This document shows, piece after piece, positions 7,711-17,000 of a stretch of DNA of 20,142 nt (its first letter is position 1; every line of letters starts with the position of its first letter). Both the position numbers and the translations under genes were made by a program. The notes beneath the pieces are model-generated. The model had not been told where the DNA came from. It saw only the letters and a program-made list of their open reading frames with translations, and did not search any database. Source of the DNA: a virus; the IMG/VR virus record IMGVR_UViG_3300034118_001269, positions 1-20,142 of that record; one strand, given 5' to 3'.

Positions 7711-7850
7711 TATCTTCTACCTAATTTAAAACGTGGAAAAGTGAGATACCTTGAGGGCATCTTTGTAATAGTCCGCACAGCAGCTACTACAAAGTGTCCC
7801 CAAGATGTTCCCCATGAATAGCTCCAGGATTTACCCCAACCATTCATCAT
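7710..7850 (-). CDS. Trp-rich microprotein (WGxSW repeats)
   Basis: A 46-residue frame with strong coupling at both ends: its ATG 7850 overlaps the upstream stop as ATGA (ATGATG, with a second possible start at 7847), and its stop TAA overlaps the next ATG as TAATG. The N-terminus has tryptophans spaced every four residues (GWGKSWSYSWGTSWG), followed by a short hydrophobic stretch (FVVAAVRTI) and a basic tail ending RFKLGRR. Similar tiny tryptophan-rich proteins next to structural genes occur in other tailed phages as far as I recall, but their role is unknown to me. The regular Trp-Gly/Ser pattern suggests a short amphipathic or interface strand. Confidence 0.7.
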   Translation of the reverse strand: MMNGWGKSWSYSWGTSWGHFVVAAVRTITKMPSRYLTFPRFKLGRR

Positions 7851-9439
7851 AGTGGCCCCCATTCATTGCCAGGTTGGCCTGTACCTTTAATGTAAGCATC
7901 ATTTACTTGCTTAACATTGACAGGTATTGTTGTTGACATTAGATTATTTCTAACAGCTTGTGCAACGTCTGTCTTAGTAGCACTTAACAAGTCCACTACA
8001 AGTGGTTGTTGTGTAAGTCTACTTAAGAGTTCATCTACGATATCCTCAGCAAGATTTGAACCGGGCATGCCAAGAATATTTAAGAGCCTAGACAACTGTT
8101 CGCTGTTAAGGATGTTAGAGAGCCCTGACGCAAGATTTTCAACAGTCGGGTTAAATCTCAGGTTGTTATCTACAAAGCTCAATAAATTATTTACTTGTGT
8201 TGTTGACAAATCAACAAGAATAAAGCTTATAATACTTTGAGCTGTTTGTGAAGAAGTAGCAGCCAAAATATTATGTATTTGAGAAATGCCACTAGAAAGA
8301 CTTTCGTTGAGACATGTGTTTGTAGCGGCACTTTGCAAATTCAAGGCTTGTACAACATTACCTTCAGCAGATACATTTATCGAACTCACAGATGAAGCTT
8401 GTAAATTGACAATATACTGAATTGAATTGATACTGCTTGCATTGTTTTGGACAGCATTAGAACCAACAACTTGATAGATAACTTGAACAGAGTTTGAAGA
8501 ACTGCTGTTTGATTGTACAGTATCAGTGCCTTCTAATTGTCTGATGAGACTTATGTTACCCGTGCTAGAGCTGCTAGTTTGAGTAACAAAACTCTCTGCA
8601 AGGTTGTATCTCTGGACAATTGCGTCAAGGCTTGAGACTGCATCTTGAGTAGCATTGCTGCCTAGTAAGTCGAATCTTTGAACTATCGCATTAGCTGAAG
8701 AAACTGCTGATTGATTAAGTGGCGAACCTACCAGTTGTATATTTCCACCCAATTCACCAGCAGCTGATTGATTAGATTGAATGTCCGGGCTTGCAGTCAA
8801 GTTTACGGTACCTGTTACAGAACCTGTAGAAGATAAATTAGATTGCAGTGAAGTAGCTGTTTGTATATTGTGTTGCTGTACAACAGCTGTTGAAACTGAT
8901 AATTGCCCTTGTGTAGAAATTATTCCTTGCAAATTATGTGTTTGGCTTACAGCAGCAGAGGCAGAACTATTTGCTTGAGAGCTTGAGGCACCTATTAAAC
9001 TTATAGCACCAGAAAGACTTCCTGACGATAAATTGTTAGTCTGTATTAAAGAGTCAGCTATTAATGTATACGTTTGAGTTATAACATCAGAACTAGCACT
9101 GTTTGCTTGAGAACTTGTAGACCCAATTAAATTTACAGTGCCAGAAATGTTACCTAATGCTGAGCTGTTAGTCTGTACTAAAGAATCGGCAACTAACGCA
9201 TGTGTTTGAGTTACAGCACCAGACTGGCTAATATTTATCTGAAGACTTGAAGAACCTGTTAGCTCAACGGCACCTGACAAGCTTCCTGACGATAAATTGT
9301 TAGACTGTATCGAAGAATCGCCTACTAAATTGTGTATTTGAACTACTGCTAAAGACGGGGCACTATTATCTTGGTTAGAATTTGCTCCAACAAGATTATA
9401 GCTTGCAGTGCCACTAGATTGGAGCAGGGTTAATAACAT
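7847..9439 (-). CDS. Ser-rich repeat structural protein with 44-residue tandem repeats
   Basis: A 530-residue protein. Residues about 15-370 consist of imperfect repeats 44 residues long, each made of two 22-residue halves. Typical half-units read LxGSSSxQxNxSxSGxV and ALVADSLVQTN. The regular period, alternating hydrophobic residues and abundance of Ser, Asn, Gln and Thr suggest a beta-solenoid or beta-sandwich stalk on the virion. DNA copies retain exact 22-base identity (9018-9039 and 9282-9303, 264 bases apart, two units). Residues about 400-530 are different: helical, with many Leu, Asn and Asp, ending in KGTGQPGNEWGPL. ATG 9439 is three bases after the previous stop; its ribosome site is weak, so coupling is likely. 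No enzymatic motif is seen. The function is inferred as structural; the exact place in the virion is unknown. Confidence 0.8.
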   Translation of the reverse strand: MLLTLLQSSGTASYNLVGANSNQDNSAPSLAVVQIHNLVGDSSIQSNNLSSGSLSGAVELTGSSSLQINISQSGAVTQTHALVADSLVQTNSSALGNISGTVNLIGSTSSQANSASSDVITQTYTLIADSLIQTNNLSSGSLSGAISLIGASSSQANSSASAAVSQTHNLQGIISTQGQLSVSTAVVQQHNIQTATSLQSNLSSTGSVTGTVNLTASPDIQSNQSAAGELGGNIQLVGSPLNQSAVSSANAIVQRFDLLGSNATQDAVSSLDAIVQRYNLAESFVTQTSSSSTGNISLIRQLEGTDTVQSNSSSSNSVQVIYQVVGSNAVQNNASSINSIQYIVNLQASSVSSINVSAEGNVVQALNLQSAATNTCLNESLSSGISQIHNILAATSSQTAQSIISFILVDLSTTQVNNLLSFVDNNLRFNPTVENLASGLSNILNSEQLSRLLNILGMPGSNLAEDIVDELLSRLTQQPLVVDLLSATKTDVAQAVRNNLMSTTIPVNVKQVNDAYIKGTGQPGNEWGPL

Positions 9440-9442
9440 AGA

Positions 9443-9610
9443 TTATACCAATAGCGTCTTTAGCTGATTCAATGTTGCTAACGTTTCGGAAATTTGAAGA
9501 TCTAACTGGTAAACTTGTTCCAATTCTCCGGAATTAACAGCAATGGTCTTTTTAGCTTTTAGCGATTCTATTTTGTTATTAAGAATTTGTACAATATCTT
9601 GTAATAACAT
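9443..9610 (-). CDS. Small coiled-coil protein
   Basis: A 55-residue protein from ATG 9610, chosen because a near-perfect ribosome site, AAGGAGG, lies just before it; a longer reading from 9655 would overlap the upstream gene and lacks such a site. The sequence starts MLLQDIVQILNNKIESLKAKK and continues as a heptad-patterned helix (Leu/Ile at a/d positions) ending LNQLKTLLV, so a short coiled coil or helical hairpin is likely. It lies ten bases after the 880-residue gene's stop and three bases before the repeat protein. No family is recognised; it may be an assembly partner of one of those large proteins. Confidence 0.75.
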   Translation of the reverse strand: MLLQDIVQILNNKIESLKAKKTIAVNSGELEQVYQLDLQISETLATLNQLKTLLV

Positions 9611-9620
9611 AAGACCTCCT

Positions 9621-12263
9621 TTACCAGAAAGCCAAGCAACGGAAGCACTCTGCAAAAGATGCTCTGTTGAGCCAAATGTATTTCAAGCCGTCTTTTGTTG
9701 TAATAATTTCCATACGGTTACCGATAATTGCTGTAGGAGCAACATATGGATACATTGAAGCACCGTTAACGTTTGCAGTTACTACGTTTAGGCTATAAAC
9801 ACGTTGTGTGGCATCTTTGTGGAAGTAGATACGATCTCTGCCATCATACGCTGCCATAGTACCAGTAGTCAGAGTTTCTGTAAGTGGCGAAGTAGTCATC
9901 AAGCTGACACGATCTGTGGTAATATCCCAACGGTCAAAACCAGTAGTACCACCACCACGAGTAATGTACATGTAACGTCCACGAAGGGCTGGAACACTAG
10001 TACCAAACGCCCAACACACTGTAGTACCAAGACCTCTTGCAGTAGGTTCAATGATTGCATAGCCTGTTTGAGCACTAACAGGTGCAGCACCTAACGCAGC
10101 TGAGAATGTCAACGTATTAGCTGTATTGCTACTAATAATAGCCTCAGCTGGACCACCAGGACCTGCCAAGATACGAGCTCTCTTACCGGCATGAATGTTT
10201 ACAGGCCAAGTTTTGCTGGTATCCTGAAGTGTTGTTGTGCTGTGCGTACCAGTTGCAACACCAGAGTCAGTTGCTCCAATTGCTGAACTAGTGCAGATAG
10301 AGTATCGACTAATACCGTTCGTAGGCGCAGTACCAGCTACAGCAAATGTTAAGGTTGTGGCAGTGTTACTTACAATTCGCAATACTTGACCTGTGGTTGA
10401 ACCAGACGCAGCGGTTGGAGTTGCTGCGTACATGTGACAAGTAAAACCTGCCCACTGGTTAACTGTCCAGCTCTTAGAACCGTCTGTGAGTGTTGTAGTA
10501 GACTGAGCACCAGGAATCGTAGTCGCAGCAGGAGTTCCTGCCATTGTATAAGTAAATGTAGTCGCTGAAGGTACAGTAGCAATTGCAACGTTGGTTACGT
10601 TAAAGTTTGCATCTGTTGCACCACGAACACTAACTAACTCACCAACTTTGAATTGATGAGGATGTGCAGTTGTAACCGTTGCCGTGGTTGTTGCATTAGC
10701 AAGTGAAGCAATTGCGACTGGTTGATAACCAGCCACTGTTGCTGCAGCATTACGGGCAATACCCCAATCTTGTTGACGACCAAAAGTTTGAACTTGAGAG
10801 CCAAAATTTAAGATTGGTGTACCAGCAATACCACCGGCAAACAGGTAAAACTTGTCTGGGTCACCTTGAATGGCATACACAGACGTAGTGTCAGGAGTTA
10901 CTTCCCAGTTACCAACAATTGTCAAAGCTGTAGCAGTGTTGCTTGCAATAGGAACCACTTGACCCGCACCAGTACCAGCTAAAATACGCACAGCGTAATT
11001 TGCCCAACGGTTTACAGGCCAAGTTTCGGTGCTATCCGTTAAGGTTGTAGAAGTAGCACCTGTTGCAGTGCCTGCATCAAAGCCCAAAATCAAGTATTGA
11101 GATGTGGAGTCAGGAGCTGTGCCGGCAGTTGCCCAAGTCAGGGTGGTAGCAGTGTTGCTCAAAATTTGACGGATCTGACCAACACCTGTTCCAGATTCAA
11201 TGTATACCCAGTAACCAGCCCACTCGTTAACACTCCAAGCTGCATGGTTTACACCTTGTGTAGCATCAATGAGCGTAGTAGTTGTACCGCCTGTTGCTGC
11301 ACCACGCTTCCAAAGAGAAGCGTTTTCTGACATACGCTCTAGTGCCAAGTCGGTGGCAGCAGCCAACAGGGTGTTGGTCATTGTAGGTAATATATACCAA
11401 GTATCAGTCAAAATATCATACAACTGGGTCAACACGAAAGGGGCAGTTGCAGTTGCTGCGTTAGGTGACACCAACACAATCTGGCCAGATTGAATACGGA
11501 ACACTGAAGTAGTATCAGGAGTTACAGTCCAAGGCGAGTTTACTGTTAAAGCTTGTGATTCAATAACATATGCAGACTGACTACCAGCCGTACTTGCAAT
11601 TGCTGGAGCAAAGATTGCAGGGTTATTCAACCGCATGTTCATTTGGGCAGTATCGGCGATAGTCAACACAGTTGCAGTATTGCTCAAGATGCGACGATAT
11701 TGTCCAACACCACTGTTGCCAGAAATACGCACAGTATAACCAGCCCACTGATTACCGCCCCAAGTTTTCAGAGTATCAGTCATCGTGATACCACCAGCTG
11801 CGTTGGCAACTGCTGTAACCACACCACTGTCATGGATTGTAGGTTCTGCAACAGCCACAATCTTTCTACGTTGTCCTGCACCTGTACCACTGACAATAAC
11901 AATATCGTAGCCTAACATAGAAGACATCGAAATTGCCGGTACTGTAATCGTAGTTGAAGTAGCAGAAATGGTCTTACCTTCAGGACCAGAAGCACCAGCA
12001 AACTTCATTGTGCTTACGTTAAAAGTAGTCACAGGTGGAGCACTTAAACCCTGGAACATGTCTGTCCAGGTATCATACCTAACAAATTGAGTTGCAGAAA
12101 TCAAATAATAAATATATCGACCATGTTCAGTTTGTACGAAACCCATGTTATCAGGTGCACAAGTGGAAGACAATGCAGAAGATACAGCCGGTGCAAAACG
12201 AGTCCACTCCCATGAAGGTAAATCAACCTGCGTTGAGAGTGTATTTTTTGTTAAAGCGGGCAT
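9621..12263 (-). CDS. Large virion structural protein: propeller-like ends with inserted beta-repeats
   Basis: An 880-residue protein. Residues about 90-740 hold at least six imperfect repeats of about 60-75 residues, each with a core such as TTTLxDxxxxWxVNxWAGYxVxI, then GTGxGQxRxIxSNTATTLT and a final segment like PDTTSxYxI. The pattern predicts small beta-sandwich or beta-roll units. The two ends look different, with blade-like segments HGRYIYYLISATQFVRYDTW (about 47-66) and RGRYMYITRGGGTTGFDRWD near residue 760, followed by YDGRDRIYFHKDATQRVYSL; these resemble beta-propeller blades, so the repeats may be inserted into a propeller. Codons appear less AT-rich than in the polymerase gene. 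It is probably a virion surface or tail-tube-associated protein. No enzyme motif is seen. ATG 12263 starts MPALTKNTLSTQ. Confidence 0.8.
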   Translation of the reverse strand: MPALTKNTLSTQVDLPSWEWTRFAPAVSSALSSTCAPDNMGFVQTEHGRYIYYLISATQFVRYDTWTDMFQGLSAPPVTTFNVSTMKFAGASGPEGKTISATSTTITVPAISMSSMLGYDIVIVSGTGAGQRRKIVAVAEPTIHDSGVVTAVANAAGGITMTDTLKTWGGNQWAGYTVRISGNSGVGQYRRILSNTATVLTIADTAQMNMRLNNPAIFAPAIASTAGSQSAYVIESQALTVNSPWTVTPDTTSVFRIQSGQIVLVSPNAATATAPFVLTQLYDILTDTWYILPTMTNTLLAAATDLALERMSENASLWKRGAATGGTTTTLIDATQGVNHAAWSVNEWAGYWVYIESGTGVGQIRQILSNTATTLTWATAGTAPDSTSQYLILGFDAGTATGATSTTLTDSTETWPVNRWANYAVRILAGTGAGQVVPIASNTATALTIVGNWEVTPDTTSVYAIQGDPDKFYLFAGGIAGTPILNFGSQVQTFGRQQDWGIARNAAATVAGYQPVAIASLANATTTATVTTAHPHQFKVGELVSVRGATDANFNVTNVAIATVPSATTFTYTMAGTPAATTIPGAQSTTTLTDGSKSWTVNQWAGFTCHMYAATPTAASGSTTGQVLRIVSNTATTLTFAVAGTAPTNGISRYSICTSSAIGATDSGVATGTHSTTTLQDTSKTWPVNIHAGKRARILAGPGGPAEAIISSNTANTLTFSAALGAAPVSAQTGYAIIEPTARGLGTTVCWAFGTSVPALRGRYMYITRGGGTTGFDRWDITTDRVSLMTTSPLTETLTTGTMAAYDGRDRIYFHKDATQRVYSLNVVTANVNGASMYPYVAPTAIIGNRMEIITTKDGLKYIWLNRASFAECFRCLAFW

Positions 12264-12271
12264 CCATTACC

Positions 12272-12742
12272 TCATTGGAAAGTTAAAGCAGAGCGGACGC
12301 CTTGATTGTACGTCTGTCTTGCAATATTGATATATTGTTCGCGGTCCATACCAGCGTTGGCCACCAAGTTGGTCACAGATGAAACTGATGCTAGAGTACC
12401 ATTGCTATCGTTAGCTAAAGTAACTCTCAGCACAGTTGCAGCTGTACCATTACCTACAACGTTTAGCGGTGCCACGAGGGCGTCAACAGCAATACGCTGA
12501 CGATTTGCTGAATCAACAGTTGCATTGCTTTCTAATAACTTTACAATTCGACTTAATATTACTAGCAAGTCATCGCTGCGACTTGCCATAACAGGCATCG
12601 GCGAAACATCAGATACAGGCGTAGGAGTAAGGCCATCATCACCTCCATGCTCCATCAACGCCTTTTGGTGATGAACACCATCGACTTCTTTAGTGGCAAC
12701 TATCGCACCACTACCTGGGGTATAACCTAAATTATCAGGCAT
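12272..12742 (-). CDS. Hypothetical structural protein
   Basis: A 156-residue protein starting at ATG 12742 with a strong ribosome site, GGAGG, six bases before it. The N-terminus (PDNLGYTPGSGAIVATKEV, then HHQKALMEHGG) is followed by a polar linker with TPTPVSDVSPMPV, a helix about residues 55-75 (DDLLVILSRIVKLLE), a beta-rich part with VVGNGTAATVLRVTLANDSN, and a C-terminal helical segment REQYINIARQTYNQGVRSAL. I have a recollection of similar proteins in aquatic phage contigs, but no function is known to me. Its place among large structural genes, eight bases upstream of the 880-residue gene, suggests a virion or assembly role. Confidence 0.72.
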   Translation of the reverse strand: MPDNLGYTPGSGAIVATKEVDGVHHQKALMEHGGDDGLTPTPVSDVSPMPVMASRSDDLLVILSRIVKLLESNATVDSANRQRIAVDALVAPLNVVGNGTAATVLRVTLANDSNGTLASVSSVTNLVANAGMDREQYINIARQTYNQGVRSALTFQ

Positions 12743-12757
12743 AAGTACCTCCAGCTA

Positions 12758-13141
12758 TTAAGTCGGCTGGTTGCTGGTGTAAGTCAAAGACGGGAAATTA
12801 ACAACGTTACCGCTAGTAATGACTTGGTCGGTTGTCTCGTCAGTAACCCAAATAACGTTTGCAGAGCCATCCGTAAATGCAATATGCAAATTAGGAGAGG
12901 CACCAGAGTTTGCTGTTACAGTAGCTGTTTTTCCAGATGCTGTAGTGACAACTCTATTTAAACCGCTAGATGACAATGTAAAGTCACCAGAGACCATTGT
13001 AGCCTCTGCAAGTTGATTGCCAACGACAGTAGCGTAGCTATCACCTGCTGCATAAGCTTTGATTAGCAGCATTCTAGTTGAGTTGTTTCTGATATGGTTT
13101 AAGCCATTATCGAGAACACCGGAAGTTACCCATTTTGCCAT
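12758..13141 (-). CDS. Hypothetical beta-rich structural protein
   Basis: A 127-residue protein from ATG 13141, with AAGGA six bases upstream. The first third (MAKWVTSGVLDNGLNHIRNN, then STRMLLIKAYAAGDSYATV) precedes a beta-rich region with SGDFTLSSSGLNRVVTTASG and NLHIAFTDGSANVIWVTDET, ending in a short polar tail SLTYTSNQPT. It has no cysteine, membrane helix or catalytic motif. It appears to be a small beta-sandwich of the kind used as decoration or tail proteins; this is inference from composition and strand pattern. It lies between the coiled-coil membrane protein and another hypothetical structural gene in the same operon. Confidence 0.72.
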   Translation of the reverse strand: MAKWVTSGVLDNGLNHIRNNSTRMLLIKAYAAGDSYATVVGNQLAEATMVSGDFTLSSSGLNRVVTTASGKTATVTANSGASPNLHIAFTDGSANVIWVTDETTDQVITSGNVVNFPSLTYTSNQPT

Positions 13142-13150
13142 TTTAATTCC

Positions 13151-13462
13151 TTAAAGTAAACCTGACTTTTTTATAACTAGCATGCACAGTAAGCCCATCC
13201 CTGCCCATGTCGCTCTATCTAGCCATACTGATACGCGTTTGTTGGCAGGAACATGTTGTTCTAGTTGCCCGACACGCTTATCTATACTTTCTATTGTCTT
13301 AAATGCTCTTTCAAGAGACGCTGCAGCGTTTAATTGACGTTCTTCAATTAATGTCAATTTCGTAATTGCTGAAGTAAGCTCTTTAAGAGATGTTTTCATA
13401 TCTGTCACAGTTTCGCTCATTACGTCGAATTTATGATTTAACAATGAAATGTCATCGCTCAT
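13151..13462 (-). CDS. Coiled-coil protein with C-terminal membrane helix, possible holin/XhlA-like
   Basis: A 103-residue protein from ATG 13462, with GAGG six bases upstream. Residues 1-75 form a long heptad-patterned helix (SLLNHKFDVMSETVTDMKTS, then ITKLTLIEERQLNAA and IDKRVGQLEQHV). After a short basic link (PANKRVSVW), one hydrophobic segment near residues 84-100 (WAGMGLLCMLVI) ends in KKSGLL. This layout of coiled coil plus one C-terminal membrane helix is the same as in XhlA-type haemolysin/holin accessory proteins and some small phage lysis or tail proteins. No endolysin is visible beside it, but the adjacent HExxH protein might be a lysis partner. The membrane topology is fairly sure; the lysis role is tentative. 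Confidence 0.7.
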   Translation of the reverse strand: MSDDISLLNHKFDVMSETVTDMKTSLKELTSAITKLTLIEERQLNAAASLERAFKTIESIDKRVGQLEQHVPANKRVSVWLDRATWAGMGLLCMLVIKKSGLL

Positions 13463-13473
13463 TCAAACCTCGT

Positions 13474-13743
13474 TTAACTGTATCCCGACAAAGTTCTAGC
13501 TTCTATTTCTAGTGGATTATTATAGTAACCGTATTTCAGATTATACCACAGATATAAAGATATGAACTTTAAACTGCCAAGTCTTTCAATTTGATTTATA
13601 TGGATTTGCTCATGTGCTAAAAGGCCTTTATTATTGAGCTCATCTTTTAGTACATAAACTGTTTTCCAAGGCATTGTTATAGCTTTGTATTTAAAAGTTT
13701 TTAAGAATAGTTTAAAAACATGCTCTGCAGGTTTAGTATTCAT
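13474..13743 (-). CDS. Small HExxH putative zinc metallopeptidase-like protein
   Basis: An 89-residue protein. ATG 13743 is chosen because it overlaps the upstream stop as ATGA; a TTG five codons earlier is in frame but less likely. The centre reads LLAHEQIHINQIERLG: HEQIH is a complete HExxH zinc-binding motif, with a following Gln and, 26 residues after the last His, NPLEIEAR, whose Glu residues could supply the third ligand. Between them is an aromatic helix (FISLYLWYNLKYGYY). Short proteins with HE-x-x-H...NP-x-E-x-EA are recalled from phages and bacteria, usually unannotated. If active it could cut peptides or assist entry or lysis; substrate unknown. Its neighbours are the fibre assembly protein and the coiled-coil membrane protein. 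Confidence 0.7.
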   Translation of the reverse strand: MNTKPAEHVFKLFLKTFKYKAITMPWKTVYVLKDELNNKGLLAHEQIHINQIERLGSLKFISLYLWYNLKYGYYNNPLEIEARTLSGYS

Positions 13744-14087
13744 GGTTTGGCAGGCCAAACAATGTTATAAGGATCTGTTTGAACTTGAGGAATACTTCTT
13801 AATTGAGCTCGATAAATCGCATTAATAGTTTTCATTGGATCAGATATATCTGCTAGCTGAGTCCAATCTGTATCTTTTAGCAACTGATTTCTTTGAGCTC
13901 TTACAGATTTCCATTGCTCTTCTAAAGGATTTACAACTGGAGGAGGCTCATATTGCAGTAGCATCCAGTTATAACCAGTCCAATTGGCTGCGAGACCTAA
14001 GGGAATTTCAGAAGGAGGTGAAACTTCCGTGGCTCTTCCTGGAATTTCTGTTTCAGTATGCCAGCCAAAATTATCAAAATAGTACAT
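13740..14087 (-). CDS. Tail fibre assembly chaperone-like protein
   Basis: A 115-residue protein. The C-terminal half matches the phage tail assembly chaperone type (Phage_tail_APC-like): EEQWKSVRAQRNQLLKDTDW (about 55-75), TQLADI, then YRAQLRSIPQVQTDP and the terminal IVWPAKP. The expected pattern is W-x-x-x-R-x-x-R-x-x-L-L-x-x-T-D-W followed by Y-R-x-x-L-R-x-I-P and W-P. The N-terminal half is Pro and aromatic rich (NWTGYNWMLLQYEPPP). It starts directly after the stop of the 1212-residue receptor-binding protein (TAAATG), with GAGAGG upstream, the usual position for a chaperone that helps fold or trimerise its fibre. The role is well supported by motif and position together. Confidence 0.85.
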   Translation of the reverse strand: MYYFDNFGWHTETEIPGRATEVSPPSEIPLGLAANWTGYNWMLLQYEPPPVVNPLEEQWKSVRAQRNQLLKDTDWTQLADISDPMKTINAIYRAQLRSIPQVQTDPYNIVWPAKP

Positions 14088-17000
14088 TTATACCTCTCTA
14101 ACGTAATAACTGCCAACTTCAGAAGACAAGTTAGATAGTAATGGTTTTCTACGAAGCGATGTTGATATGCGAACTGTGCCAAATGTTCTTGTATTTAAAT
14201 CATATATAACCATATTACCATTAAAAATACCAACATTTATTGGAGCTCTTGAAATACCATCAGCAAACTGTGTATATGAATTATCTGAATTAGTTTCGCT
14301 AATAGCTGAGCTTATTGTGTGTAATATAGTAATACCGCTATGACTTACAATATAGCCAGTGCCGCTAGAATTATCAAAATTAATTATATGAGCTCTTCTG
14401 TTGGATCCTGTGGAAATAGTAGTCCAAGTCCCGTCAGCCATGGTTGAAGATTTCGCAATGTATTGGGTTGCTGTCTCGGAATTATCAGTACTAAGTATTG
14501 CGTAGTAACTATTATCATAAAAGAATATAGACGCTCTGGGAGTTAAAGAACCGGCAGTATAAAAATTATAACTAATACCTGTAGAATTATAAGTTATAAA
14601 GTCAGTCGTATACAACATATAACCATAACCACCTCCACCATTATAGCCTACACTTACTATATAATTCCCGTTTAAGTACTTTATTTCAATGACACTTGAT
14701 GGCCAGTTTGTAGTGCTTACAGGAAATGTGTAAGAGTTCCAGGTTATTAAATCTGTAGAAGTATATAAGCCTTGTCTGCTTGGACTTGAGTATAATTGAG
14801 TAGTACAAAAAATATACAAACCATTTGCATAAAAAATATTGTTGATAAAATTTTGATAACCAGTTGCATTGGGGTTATTAATATTTTGAAAAATTGTAGT
14901 GTATCCAGCATTTCCAGTAATTACTGTCCAATTGATTCCATCGGAAGATTTTCCATAAGATCCGGTCCCAAAAACAATAAATTCATTACTAAAGTACCTT
15001 AAAGCTCGGATATTACTAAAACCTGATATTGTTCTTGCAGTAAATGTTTTGAAATCAGTTGTTGTATAATAGTTTACACTATCGATAAAACCGACTGCAA
15101 TACTACCATTTGACACCCAATAATCGGCTCCCGAAGGTGCTGCTACTGTTGTGTCAAAGTACACTGTAGAGTCTACTGGGTAATAATTAGATATGCCTGG
15201 TTCAGAAACGCCACCTTGGTAGTTATTTACATTAACAATATTTCCACGAATAACTGCTGAATCTGCAGTTTCTAAAATCCAATTAAGATATCCAGAAAAT
15301 GTGTTTGTCAAACCATTAATTGTACCTGTCCAATTAAAGCCATCCTGAGAGGCAAAAATTGCATTTGTTGTAGCTGGCGTTGTTCCTAAAAGGAATGTAG
15401 TGTAAGAGCCAGGGACTCGGCTCATTATAAACAAGGTTCCACCGCTTACAACAGGAAATTTAAAGGCTGTTGATAAAGGTAAAAATCTTTTAGTCCATGT
15501 TGTTCCGTCAGAAGAAGTCCAATAAGCATTAGAGTTACTGGTGCTGCTAAATATAAAAAATAATCGTTTAAAATAAATTGGTTTAGTCAAAGATTCTCCA
15601 GCGGATGCGGGTAAACTACGTTCTGTCCATGTTGACCCTGATCGCACGCTTACGTTTGTATCTGTAGAAGATGTCATCATAAGAATGCTCGGATCATTAG
15701 CATTGTCAATTTGAGTAGAATAAGCTGAACCTAAGAATGTCTTAGTCGCCGAGACAGTGCTTGATGTCCAAGTTGTTCCATCTGCAGAAGTATATAGTGT
15801 ATTAGAGTTATTAGCAATTGTTATAAAGCCATTTAGATATTTATCAACAAATGACCAGTTAGTTGTATTATTAGTATTTAATAAAAGTTGAGTATTTGTT
15901 ATAGCAGTAAAAGGTGCTGTTGGCACAGTAATTGTTGTTAAATTTGGGTCAGATAATGCAGAACCTTTAACAAGACGAATGTTTGAAAAATTTCCGTTAA
16001 AATAAGTACCACCTAAGCTATTAAAACCAAGCCGCATTTGTTTAGAACCTGCTGCAGCAAATACAGTACTTGTGGTAACGGTACCTATTCTGGTATTGTT
16101 TTGAAAAATTGATAAAGTCGTACCACTACGGATTATTGAAATATATTCCCATTGACCCATTAACGGCGTATATGAAACAGCTAAAATATTAGTAGCATTG
16201 TTTCTAATTAGTATATTGCCAGCCAAAGATGAAATTATTAAAGAGCCTGCTTGACTTATAAATCCAAATTCACCACTTAGTTGATATTTGAAAACTTCTA
16301 ATGTAAAATCAGAAGAACCTAAGTCTAAAATAGCACTGTCTGGTGTTAACAATTCGTCGGAGGAGCCATTCAGAAATGTACTACCCCCATATGCATTAAG
16401 AGGTGATGTTAGCGCAAACGGTGCAATTTCACTTACTCGAGCATCACCATTCCTTGTAATAGTAAATGCATTCGTACTATTATCTTTGAAGCGATTATCT
16501 TGTAAGCACAGCAGAGAGGTGTTCGCAATGGCCGTCAGCGGGGAAGTGGGAGGCGTGAAGTTCGCGGTGTAGACGGCTGTGCCTTTGACGATGCGAGTGT
16601 TGGACTGGTAGCCCGTTAGCGGAGAACTGACGGCGGACTCATTTTGAGCCCCTATCCACACTTCGCCCGCGCTGTTGAATATGGTGGCGCTTAATGTTTG
16701 AGTCGTTCCAACTTGCGTTCCATTCCAAAACACCAGGAAATTGTTTCCTGACCTAACAAACGCAACATGGTTCCAAGTTCCAATAGCCGGTGCAGACGGC
16801 AAACTGACGCCAAGGTTTGTTTGAGCCGTTCCGTTTGTTGAATATGTCAAATAAAGTTGATATGTTCCTGCGCTATTAAACAGATAAAACCACCAGCCTC
16901 TATTAGTTGCTGGAGATTGCGGCCATTGACTTACAAAAGTCGCCGCGCCACTTGCTGCTGGCAAGGCCGAAAAGTTGACCCAAGTCTCAACATTAAAATT

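Noticed and set aside
8340-9430. Direct repeats considered as a CRISPR array
   Set aside because: The repeats are imperfect, lie in frame inside a coding sequence and have no unique spacer structure.
9443-9655. Longer 70-residue reading of the coiled-coil gene
   Set aside because: The earlier start overlaps the upstream gene without a ribosome site; ATG 9610 has AAGGAGG before it.
9899-11915. Many frames of 60-100 codons on both strands within the 880-residue gene
   Set aside because: These are by-products of the repetitive sequence; they lack start signals and the main frame is complete with clear protein repeats.
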